DNA from: Pseudomonadota bacterium
GTDB taxonomy: Bacteria > Pseudomonadota > Alphaproteobacteria > Rhizobiales > Rhizobiaceae
Assembly (NCBI GenBank): GCA_023387715.1
Contig: JAEWHQ010000249.1
Span: 1-5,179 of the forward strand
Length of the DNA stretch: 5,179 bases
Direction: 5' to 3'
Notes under the pieces: model-generated
Databases searched by the model: none
What the model was told of the DNA's origin: nothing
Seen by the model: only the letters and a program-made list of their open reading frames with translations
Program-made: the position numbers and the translations under genes
Shown: piece after piece, positions 1 through 5,179 of the stretch
How positions within the stretch are numbered: the first letter of the stretch is position 1
Layout: each line of letters opens with the position of its first letter

Positions 1-906
1 AACCGAACGGGAGCGTCTTTTATCAAAAGGCTTTACGGCGTGACGCAAAAATTCCACCATTTTTTCTGCCGCCAATGACAAAGGCTGTGTGTTAGGTGTC
101 AGCAACCAAACATCAATCAGCGTTTCCGGTGAAATTGGCCGTCGCACCAACTGATCATCACTATAATCACGTCCTGCAAAGGCGGGCACAATCGAAATGC
201 CAACGCCATTAGCGACAAAACTACAGGCTGTTTCCGATAAAGGCACTTCAATACGATTGCGCTTTTGCACACCCTTAATCTGAAAAGCACGGTCAATTGT
301 CATCAACGAGCAATCATCGCGCGGCAATGAGATAAACGGATCATCGCCTAAATCGCTGATGCTAACCACATCTTGTTTGGCCAACGGATGATGAGGCGGC
401 AGCACACACACCATTTCAAACCGCATCAGCACTTCGGCATTCACATTCGGATGTTCATACGGCAAAACACTCAGACCTATATCCACCTGCTGTGATGCGA
501 CCAGCTCCAGAATACGCGGGCTTTTATGGCTTTGCAGTGTCAGATGCAGATCGGGCTGCTCGACAAAAAGCGGTGATAAAGTCTGTGCCAGATAACGGGT
601 TGCCAGCGCTGCGGGGGCTGCTAAACTCACCTCACCCCATTCGCGGTTGCGCACTGCGCTGGCGATACGGGCGATGCGTTTTGTACCGGAGAACATTCTC
701 TCCACTTCGGATGCAAGCATTCGGGCCTCCAAAGTCGGCACCAAACGGCCGCCACTGCGCACAAACAGCTGAAAGCCGCAGCTATCAGCAAAACTGCGCA
801 GCAATTTACTCACTGCAGGTTGTGAAATACCTAAGGTTTCCCCTGCCCGCGTTACCGATCCGGTTTCCATCGTTGCGTGGAAAGCTTCCAACTGCCTGAT
901 ATTCAT
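1..906 (-). CDS. LysR-type transcriptional regulator, OccR/NocR-like (3' end missing)
   Basis: The reverse strand from the ATG at 906-904 reads 302 codons without a stop and runs off the left edge, so only the last few residues can be missing (LysR regulators are usually about 300 aa). Residues 1-60 form the winged helix-turn-helix: it begins MNIRQLEAFH, the recognition helix contains ISQPAVSKLLR (27-37), and the wing region contains LFVRSGGRLVPT (47-58). From about residue 90 follows the two-lobed effector-binding domain, with motifs typical of the family (VDIGLSVLP; the late ANGVGISIVPAF). The N-terminal pattern resembles the OccR/NocR group, which responds to opines or amino-acid compounds; this subgroup placement is from memory. 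It is divergent from the binding-protein gene, the classic arrangement for a LysR regulator and its target, and it probably controls both directions through the dyad at 947-961. A weak GAGGG lies 13 nt before the start; the start is fixed mainly by the family's N-terminus. Confidence 0.95.
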   Translation of the reverse strand, partial: MNIRQLEAFHATMETGSVTRAGETLGISQPAVSKLLRSFADSCGFQLFVRSGGRLVPTLEARMLASEVERMFSGTKRIARIASAVRNREWGEVSLAAPAALATRYLAQTLSPLFVEQPDLHLTLQSHKSPRILELVASQQVDIGLSVLPYEHPNVNAEVLMRFEMVCVLPPHHPLAKQDVVSISDLGDDPFISLPRDDCSLMTIDRAFQIKGVQKRNRIEVPLSETACSFVANGVGISIVPAFAGRDYSDDQLVRRPISPETLIDVWLLTPNTQPLSLAAEKMVEFLRHAVKPFDKRRSRSV

Positions 907-946
907 TTCTTATCACTACCCTCAATACCACTCGTGCCTATTCTAC

Positions 947-961
947 ATAACTTTAGGTTAT
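947..961. promoter_or_regulatory. Candidate LysR operator (T-N11-A dyad)
   Basis: ATAAC-TTTAG-GTTAT is a perfect 5+5 bp inverted repeat containing TAAC-N5-GTTA, which fits the LysR consensus T-N11-A (T948 to A960). Its centre at 954 is about 66 bp upstream of the start site predicted for the divergent operon (near 1020), the usual place of a LysR recognition site. It lies 40 bp before the regulator's own start codon. A possible minus-strand -10 (TAGAAT, complement of 940-945) lies just beside it, so binding could also autorepress the regulator. A second, weaker dyad (ATGA-N9-TCAT, 977-993) is centred 31 bp further on, about three helical turns away, where an activation site would be expected. 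Binding by this regulator is inferred. Confidence 0.6.
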
Positions 962-982
962 AATGGCAGGAGAAATATGAAT

Positions 983-1013
983 TTGACAATCATGTAAGTG
1001 AGGCGTTGATAAT
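983..1013 (+). promoter_or_regulatory. Predicted sigma-70-type promoter of the operon
   Basis: A perfect -35 hexamer TTGACA (983-988) is followed by GATAAT (1008-1013, 5 of 6 matches to TATAAT). The spacer is 19 bp, longer than the ideal 17, which is common in promoters that need an activator. The predicted start of transcription is near 1020, giving a leader of about 78 nt. The candidate LysR site lies upstream at the right distance. Confidence 0.55.
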
Positions 1014-1015
1014 CA

Positions 1016-1044
1016 CCCCATAAGCCTGAATTTTCAGGCTGGGG
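1016..1044 (+). promoter_or_regulatory. Hairpin at the 5' end of the operon leader
   Basis: AGCCTGAA (1023-1030) and TTCAGGCT (1033-1040) are perfect inverted repeats separated by TT. They are flanked by CCCC (1016-1019) and GGGG (1041-1044), which can extend the helix past a 3-nt ATA bulge. No T-run follows, so it is not an intrinsic terminator. If transcription starts near 1020 the hairpin sits at the very 5' end of the mRNA, where it could protect the transcript; the CCCC would then lie at or just before the start and might not be transcribed. Confidence 0.5.
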
Positions 1045-1060
1045 AGATGAAGTCACAATA

Positions 1061-1073
1061 CCGGATTTTCCGG
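1061..1073 (+). promoter_or_regulatory. Second small leader hairpin
   Basis: CCGGA (1061-1065) and TCCGG (1069-1073) pair over a TTT loop. The hairpin ends 7 nt before the ribosome binding site of the binding-protein gene. It is short and may be fortuitous, but its place beside the translation start could influence ribosome access. Confidence 0.3.
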
Positions 1074-1080
1074 CTGTGCA

Positions 1081-1088
1081 GGAGGGAG
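1081..1088 (+). promoter_or_regulatory. Ribosome binding site that decides the start at 1098
   Basis: GGAGGGAG lies 9 nt before the ATG at 1098, which opens a clear signal peptide. The in-frame ATG at 1047 has only a GGGGAG touching the start codon, too close to serve as a ribosome binding site. It would also put a charged 17-residue stretch in front of the signal peptide. Confidence 0.7.
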
Positions 1089-1097
1089 CCTATCATC

Positions 1098-2702
1098 ATG
1101 AAGTCCGTTGCCAGTTTAGCGCTGTTAGCACTAGTTGCTGCAGCACCGGCGCAAGCCGCAACATTATCTGTGTGCATTGAAGGCGCACCGGAAACATTCA
1201 ATCCGGAATTAAGCAGCAATGGCACCACCCTGTTTGCCCTAGGCCAGATTTATGATGGCCTTGTATCGGTTGTCACAGGGTCATCCGAAATTCAGCCAAG
1301 TCTGGCCGAAAGCTGGACGGTTTCTGATGATGCGCGCACATATACATTCAAACTGCGCCAAGGCGTTAAATGGCAATCCAATGCCAATTTCACTCCGACC
1401 CGTGATTTCAATGCCGATGATGTGATCTTCACCTTTCACCGTATGATGGATGACAGCCATCCTTTTGCTAAGGTCAATGGCGGCAATTACATCACCTTCA
1501 ACACCAAACTGGCAGATGCGCTGGAAAGCGTTAAGAAGGTCGACGATTACACCGTCAGCTTCACACTGAAAGAGCCGCTTGCCCCGTTTGTCGGCATTAT
1601 GGCGCACCAGTCACTGGCGATCACCTCGGCAGAATATGGCGAAGCCATGCAGAAAGCTGGCACGCTGGATGCCTATGATACAGCACCTATCGGCACCGGC
1701 CCCTTTGCCTTACAGGCTTATCAGACCGGCTCGATCCTGCGCTTCCTGCCATTTCAGGAAACATGGGGCGCAGCCATTAAAGATGACAGCCGCACCCCTA
1801 AGGTCGATGCTGTTGTCATGGCGGTAACGCCGGATGCCTCAACCCGTTTGCAGCGTGCGCTGGCCGGTGAATGCCATATCGCGCTTTATCCAAATTTGGT
1901 TGATAAAGAAACGATTGAAAACAGCCCGAACCTTGATCTCATTCAGTCGCCTGTTGCTTCAACCGGCTTTATCAACTTCAATTTCAAACAAGAGAAGTTT
2001 CAAGATAAGCGCGTCCGTCAGGCTTTAGCACATGCCATCAATATGGAGCCGTTGGTCGAAGTTGTTTATAACGGCATGGGCACGGTGACCGGATCGCTCA
2101 TCCCGCCACCGCTCTGGGGTCATGACAGTTCTATCAAGCCCCATGAATATAATCCGGAAAAAGCCAAAAAACTGCTGGAAGAAGCAGGCTTTAAAGACGG
2201 TCTGACAACCGAACTCTGGGCAGTACCGGTATCGCGTCCTTATATGCCGAACGGTCGCCGTGCAGCCGAAATGATTCAGGCCGACTGGGCTGCCATCGGC
2301 GTCAAAGCTGACATCATCACCTATGAATGGGCAGAATATATCCAGCGCTCACGCGCTGGCGAAGCACAGGTCGGCATGTTCGGCGGTATCTATGATTTTC
2401 CGGATCCAAGCCAGATTCCGAACAACTATTTCACCTGCGATTCAAGCGGCAAACCAAGCCCGTCGAATATTGGCGGATGGTGTGATGCAGACTTTATCAG
2501 CCTGATGAATGAAGCCGGTAAAATCACCGATCAGCCAACGCGTGAAAAGCTCTACAAAGAAGCGCAAGCACGTTTCCATGAAGAAGTACCGGCCGTCATC
2601 TTAGGTGGTGCCGATACGATCACAGCGGTTGCCAAAAACGTCAAAGGCTTTGTGCCTGAAATTTTTGGCACCAGCCGTCTTTCCGGTGTCAGCGTTGAGT
2701 AA
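1098..2702 (+). CDS. DppA-like (family 5) ABC transporter periplasmic substrate-binding protein
   Basis: 534 aa, the usual length for the DppA/OppA family. Residues 1-20 are a Sec signal peptide ending APAQA, with cleavage predicted before ATLSV; no lipobox is present, so the mature protein should be soluble in the periplasm. The body follows E. coli DppA closely: SLAESW (68-73), LRQGVKW (86-92), FNADDVIFTF (104-113), PIGTGPF (197-203), VRQALAHAIN (306-315), RPYMPNGRR (380-388), EMIQADW (391-397). Cys26/Cys259 and Cys447/Cys462 match the two disulphide pairs of DppA. Arg380 and Asp433 match the DppA residues that hold the carboxylate and amino ends of a dipeptide, suggesting a ligand with free amino-acid-like ends. 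The Trp three residues before that Asp in DppA is Gly430 here, so the side-chain pocket probably differs. It should deliver substrate to a membrane permease, but none is in the window. First gene of the putative operon; possible ligands are dipeptides, opine-like compounds or D-amino-acid compounds. Confidence 0.95.
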   Translation: MKSVASLALLALVAAAPAQAATLSVCIEGAPETFNPELSSNGTTLFALGQIYDGLVSVVTGSSEIQPSLAESWTVSDDARTYTFKLRQGVKWQSNANFTPTRDFNADDVIFTFHRMMDDSHPFAKVNGGNYITFNTKLADALESVKKVDDYTVSFTLKEPLAPFVGIMAHQSLAITSAEYGEAMQKAGTLDAYDTAPIGTGPFALQAYQTGSILRFLPFQETWGAAIKDDSRTPKVDAVVMAVTPDASTRLQRALAGECHIALYPNLVDKETIENSPNLDLIQSPVASTGFINFNFKQEKFQDKRVRQALAHAINMEPLVEVVYNGMGTVTGSLIPPPLWGHDSSIKPHEYNPEKAKKLLEEAGFKDGLTTELWAVPVSRPYMPNGRRAAEMIQADWAAIGVKADIITYEWAEYIQRSRAGEAQVGMFGGIYDFPDPSQIPNNYFTCDSSGKPSPSNIGGWCDADFISLMNEAGKITDQPTREKLYKEAQARFHEEVPAVILGGADTITAVAKNVKGFVPEIFGTSRLSGVSVE

Positions 2703-2727
2703 ACGCAGCGCATAAAATCACATAAGC

Positions 2728-2764
2728 TCCGGCGGCTTAACCCCGCCGGACACTCTTTTCTTTT
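2728..2764 (+). terminator. Terminator-like hairpin after the binding-protein gene
   Basis: TCCGGCGG (2728-2735) pairs with CCGCCGGA (2743-2750) over a 7-nt loop, followed by a pyrimidine/T-rich stretch broken by C and A (2751-2764). The GC stem is strong but the T-tract is imperfect, so partial termination or 3' stabilisation of the binding-protein mRNA is likelier than a full stop. This would fit the usual need for more binding protein than enzyme. The next gene starts 24 nt later, leaving little room for its own promoter. Confidence 0.6.
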
Positions 2765-2787
2765 AAAAACATAAGTCAGGAAACCCC

Positions 2788-3885
2788 ATGCGTGTTCTGA
2801 TCATCGGTGCCGGTATTTTGGGCGCCAGCACAGCCTATCACCTCTCCCGCAAAGGCGTTGCGGTGGAACTGATCGACGAAGCCCATCAGGGCAAGGCCAC
2901 AATGGCTGGTGCAGGCATTGTCTGCCCGTGGGCAACAAAGCTGGAAGACGGCGAATGGTACGATATGTATGCCGCCGGTGCCCGCTATTATGAAACACTC
3001 GTCAATGACCTGAAAACATTGGGCGAGACCAATCTTGGCTATGGCAAAGTCGGCGCATTGGTTGTTGCCGAAGATGCGCAGGAATTTGAAGAAGCCGCAG
3101 CGCGCATTGAACGCCGCGTGAAAAACGCACCCGAAGCCGGTGAAGTTCGCCGTCTGACACCGGCTGAAGCACGCGAAAAATTTCCGCCTTTACGTGAAGA
3201 TTTAGAAGCTATTTACATCTCCGGTGGCGCGCGTGTTGATGCGCGTTTATTGGCTGCGGCCATGATCCGCGCCAGCGTCGCCATGGGAGCAACCTTCAGA
3301 AACGACCATGTTTCGCTGCGCAGCCAAGATGGCCGCGCCCAATGTGTGGGCAGCAATGGCGAAGTGATTGAAGCCGATGAAATTATCGTCACCTGTGGTG
3401 CATGGGCGGCACAAATCCTTGACCCGCTAGGTATGAAACATCCGGTGCAACCGCAAAAAGGTCAGATCGTCCATCTCGGTCTGCCTGGTGTGGCAACTGC
3501 CAAATGGCCGGTGCTTCTGCCAATGAGCAGCCATTATATGCTGGCTTTTGACGATTCACGCGTGGTGATTGGCGCAACGCGCGAAGATAATTCCGGCTTT
3601 GATTACCGCGTCACCGCAGGTGGTCAGCATGAAGTGCTAAGCGCCGGTCTTCAGCTGGCACCCGGCCTTGCCGATGCCACCCATATCGAAACCCGTATCG
3701 GCTTCCGCCCTGCCCCGCAGGCCATGAAGCTGGTTTTGGGTCGTGTACCAGAAATCAAAGGCCTCACCATCGGTAATGGTCTGGGCGCTGCCGGTCTCAC
3801 TATCGGGCCTTTTGCCGGCAAGCTGCTCTCGCAGCTTGTCACGAGTGAAACACCATCCGTTCCCCTCGAAAGCTACGCTGTCTGA
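2788..3885 (+). CDS. DAO-family FAD-dependent amino-acid oxidase/dehydrogenase
   Basis: 365 aa, typical for single-chain glycine/D-amino-acid oxidase-type flavoenzymes. The start is firm: AGGA lies 6 nt before the ATG and the Rossmann dinucleotide motif GAGILG sits at residues 7-12, with the ribose-binding acid Asp30/Glu31 closing the second strand. Further family marks are GGARVDARLL (146-155), the VTCGAW motif (201-206), GFRP (305-308), whose Arg307 is placed to bind a substrate carboxylate, and the C-terminal FAD-binding stretch GNGLGAAGLTIGP (329-341). No signal peptide or membrane segment is seen, so it is probably cytoplasmic. The family oxidises the C-N bond of an amine or amino acid to an imine, using oxygen or a respiratory acceptor. 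The RidA-type imine hydrolase next door supports an imine product. The substrate cannot be read from the sequence; a D-amino acid, an N-alkylated amino acid or an opine-like compound are all possible. Confidence 0.92.
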   Translation: MRVLIIGAGILGASTAYHLSRKGVAVELIDEAHQGKATMAGAGIVCPWATKLEDGEWYDMYAAGARYYETLVNDLKTLGETNLGYGKVGALVVAEDAQEFEEAAARIERRVKNAPEAGEVRRLTPAEAREKFPPLREDLEAIYISGGARVDARLLAAAMIRASVAMGATFRNDHVSLRSQDGRAQCVGSNGEVIEADEIIVTCGAWAAQILDPLGMKHPVQPQKGQIVHLGLPGVATAKWPVLLPMSSHYMLAFDDSRVVIGATREDNSGFDYRVTAGGQHEVLSAGLQLAPGLADATHIETRIGFRPAPQAMKLVLGRVPEIKGLTIGNGLGAAGLTIGPFAGKLLSQLVTSETPSVPLESYAV

Positions 3886-3931
3886 ACCAAAAGCGTAAGT
3901 CTATTTTGTAATTTATCTGAAAGGAAATTCC

Positions 3932-4282
3932 ATGATTACCCGTCATCGCCAACATCGCATTATGCACGGCGCAGTCGAACATAATGGCGTGATCTATGTC
4001 GGCGGTCATGCGGCCTCTGACATTTCGGTCGGCATGAAAGAGCAGACCCAGCAAACCTGCGAAAAGCTCGACAGCATTCTGGCAGAATGCGGTTCCGACA
4101 AGCATCACATTCTCTCTGCCCGCATTTATCTGAGCGACATGACCCGCAAAGAAGAAATGAACGAAGCATGGCTTGAATGGCTGGACGGCAAAGATCTGCC
4201 ATCGCGTGCCACCATCGGCGGTGCGGATCTTGGCGATCCGAAACGTCTTATTGAAGTGGTTGTTATCGCCGCTAAAAAATAA
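3932..4282 (+). CDS. RidA (YjgF/YER057c/UK114)-family imine deaminase, YoaB-like
   Basis: 116 aa, close to YoaB-type members of the family. AAGGAA lies 5 nt before the ATG. The N-terminal strand pattern GVIYVGGHAASD (19-30) and the helix with QTQQTCEKLDSIL (38-50) are typical. The motif PSRAT (90-94) holds Arg92, the residue that RidA proteins use to bind the carboxylate of an imine, and Glu108 in LIEVVVIAA matches the conserved acid near the C-terminus. Members that keep this Arg hydrolyse 2-imino acids to 2-keto acids and ammonia and protect PLP enzymes from reactive enamines. RidA proteins work as trimers in the cytoplasm. The gene lies 46 nt after the FAD oxidase gene with no terminator between them, so a two-step oxidation and hydrolysis of an amine is the natural reading. 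Imine hydrolysis is inferred from Arg92 and context. Confidence 0.93.
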   Translation: MITRHRQHRIMHGAVEHNGVIYVGGHAASDISVGMKEQTQQTCEKLDSILAECGSDKHHILSARIYLSDMTRKEEMNEAWLEWLDGKDLPSRATIGGADLGDPKRLIEVVVIAAKK

Positions 4283-4300
4283 GCTAGCACAAACGGCCCC

Positions 4301-4331
4301 AAAAAATGGAGGGGGAAACCCTTCCATTTTT
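4301..4331 (+). terminator. Intrinsic terminator between the RidA gene and the FMN enzyme gene
   Basis: The stem pairs 4302-4314 with 4319-4331: 13 base pairs including one G-U, closed by a GAAA tetraloop (4315-4318), with a run of five T on the 3' side. An A-run on the 5' side makes it able to act in both directions. It starts 18 nt after the RidA stop codon and ends 22 nt before the next ATG. Either the FMN gene is expressed by read-through, or its promoter lies within the end of the RidA gene. Confidence 0.75.
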
Positions 4332-4340
4332 ATCGCAATT

Positions 4341-4346
4341 GAGGAG
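4341..4346 (+). promoter_or_regulatory. Ribosome binding site of the FMN enzyme gene
   Basis: GAGGAG lies 7 nt before the ATG at 4354, an ideal spacing. It follows the terminator hairpin by only 9 nt and is not part of its stem, so it is free for ribosomes on any read-through transcript. Confidence 0.7.
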
Positions 4347-4353
4347 AAAAACG

Positions 4354-5179
4354 ATGACAAAAGAACCAGTACACAAACCGGCCCATATGGATGATCGCTA
4401 TAATGTGACAGGCGAAAAATACACAACCATGCGCGGCGTTGAACGCGATGCGCGGTTGCGTTTGTCGGAAATGTGCTGGAATTATTTGTCATGCGGCACC
4501 GGTGACGAGGTCACTTTACGCGAAAATATCACCGCTTTTGATGATTACCGTTTTGAAGCACCGCTTTTTGCCGGTGTCAGCAATCCGGATACCAGCACAC
4601 GCGTTCTCGATATTGATTTAAGCTTTCCGGCTTTTGTTGCGCCATTTGGCGGCGGCGAAACCGTTTTCCATCCCGATGGTCATTTGGCACTGGGGCGTGC
4701 CGCTGCCGATTTCGGCATCAGCCAGATGGTTCCCGTGGCAGCATCCCATTCACTGGAAGATGTCGCCAAGGCATCATCAGCCGCAACTGTTTTTCAAATG
4801 ACTTTTGCCGGTGATGAAGAGGCCGCCCTTGATATGATTGATCGCGCTAAAGCTGCCGGTTATCGTTATATCTGCGTGACTTATTCACCGATCCGCCAGT
4901 GGCGTGAACGCATGATGGAAGACCGCTTCTCCATTCGCGGTCAAGGGCCTGCCGCCAATTTTGGCGAAGGAAAATCCGATCCCGCAGCTTTGGAAGAATT
5001 GCTAAATTTCACTAAGCCCCGCTGGACGTGGAAACAGGCTGAGCATGTCATTCAACGCGCAAAACTGCCTTGCATTGTCAAAGGTGTTGCATCAGTGCGT
5101 GATGCCAAGGCATCAATGGATGCAGGCGCTGTCGGGCTTTATGTTTCCAATTATGGTGGCCGCACTATCGACCGCACAC
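4354..5179 (+). CDS. FMN-dependent alpha-hydroxy-acid dehydrogenase-family protein with altered active site (3' end missing)
   Basis: 275 codons are visible and the frame runs off the right edge; family members are about 350-400 aa, so roughly the last quarter to third is missing. The TIM-barrel family (glycolate oxidase, LldD, lactate 2-monooxygenase) is recognised from Tyr44 in WNYLSCGTGDEVTLREN (42-58), the PAFVAPFGG strand (92-100), HPDG (106-109), FQMT (147-150), IVKG (241-244), and SNYGGRTID (265-273). Against spinach glycolate oxidase, Tyr24, Gln127, Lys230 and Arg257 are kept as Tyr44, Gln148, Lys243 and Arg270. The catalytic base His254 is Tyr267, Tyr129 is Thr150, and the TVDTP segment whose Asp partners the His reads VTYSP (175-179), without Asp. 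FMN binding is likely retained, but ordinary 2-hydroxy-acid oxidation is doubtful. It lies behind a terminator after the oxidase-RidA pair and may act on the same pathway. The gene is clean, with good codons and no frameshift, so it does not look like a pseudogene. Confidence 0.88.
   Translation, partial: MTKEPVHKPAHMDDRYNVTGEKYTTMRGVERDARLRLSEMCWNYLSCGTGDEVTLRENITAFDDYRFEAPLFAGVSNPDTSTRVLDIDLSFPAFVAPFGGGETVFHPDGHLALGRAAADFGISQMVPVAASHSLEDVAKASSAATVFQMTFAGDEEAALDMIDRAKAAGYRYICVTYSPIRQWRERMMEDRFSIRGQGPAANFGEGKSDPAALEELLNFTKPRWTWKQAEHVIQRAKLPCIVKGVASVRDAKASMDAGAVGLYVSNYGGRTIDRT

Noticed and set aside
492..899. Plus-strand open frame of 135 codons opposite the LysR gene
   Set aside because: It lies wholly antisense to the helix-turn-helix and effector domain coding sequence, and its translation is Arg/Pro-rich with no family resemblance.
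959..964. Perfect TATAAT hexamer as the operon's -10 box
   Set aside because: No acceptable -35 lies 16-18 bp upstream, and the hexamer overlaps the LysR dyad. The TTGACA/GATAAT pair downstream is better supported.
1047..1097. In-frame upstream ATG that would add 17 residues to the binding protein
   Set aside because: Its only purine-rich sequence abuts the ATG, and the extension is charged and would precede a perfect signal peptide. The ATG at 1098 has a well-spaced GGAGGGAG.
3839..4492. Antisense open frame of 217 codons opposite the RidA gene
   Set aside because: It covers the RidA gene, the terminator and the start of the FMN gene. It has no recognisable domain and is a frame shadow of well-supported genes.
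4354..5179. FMN gene as a pseudogene because of the lost catalytic His
   Set aside because: The frame is open throughout the visible part, with a good ribosome binding site and intact fold motifs. The changed residues are confined to catalytic positions, which argues for changed function rather than decay.
1..5179. Mobile element, tRNA, CRISPR or long-repeat content
   Set aside because: No transposase, terminal repeats, tRNA-like cloverleaf or periodic repeats were found by eye. The only inverted repeats are short hairpins between genes.

Overview
The window looks like a piece of a proteobacterial chromosome with moderate GC content, most plausibly from an alphaproteobacterium. That placement is an inference from the gene families, Shine-Dalgarno sites and base composition, and it is weak. 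I see no mobile element, RNA gene, CRISPR array or phage feature.

Layout: a LysR-type regulator (1-906, minus strand, 3' end off the left edge) is divergently transcribed from a run of four plus-strand genes. In order these are a secreted DppA-like (family 5) ABC transporter substrate-binding protein (1098-2702), a DAO-family FAD-dependent amino-acid oxidase/dehydrogenase (2788-3885), a RidA/YoaB-family imine deaminase (3932-4282), and an FMN-dependent alpha-hydroxy-acid dehydrogenase-family protein (4354 to beyond the right edge). The divergent intergenic region has a T-N11-A dyad (947-961) centred about 66 bp upstream of the start site predicted from a TTGACA / GATAAT promoter. This is the usual geometry of a LysR-activated promoter. 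Two hairpins lie in the leader, a terminator-like hairpin follows the binding-protein gene, and a strong intrinsic terminator sits just ahead of the FMN enzyme gene.

Working model (inference): an inducer related to an amino acid, dipeptide or opine is sensed by the regulator. The substrate is captured in the periplasm by the binding protein and oxidised by the flavoenzyme to a reactive imine. RidA then hydrolyses the imine to a keto acid plus ammonia. No permease or ATPase gene is visible, so transport must be completed by genes outside the window.

The most unusual observation is in the FMN protein. It keeps the fold motifs and the Lys and Arg of the active site, but the catalytic His of the usual SN-H-G-x-R motif is Tyr. 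The Asp that normally partners this His is also missing, and an active-site Tyr is Thr. It is therefore unlikely to be an ordinary 2-hydroxy-acid dehydrogenase, and its placement beside an imine-forming and imine-hydrolysing pair makes a new flavin chemistry conceivable.
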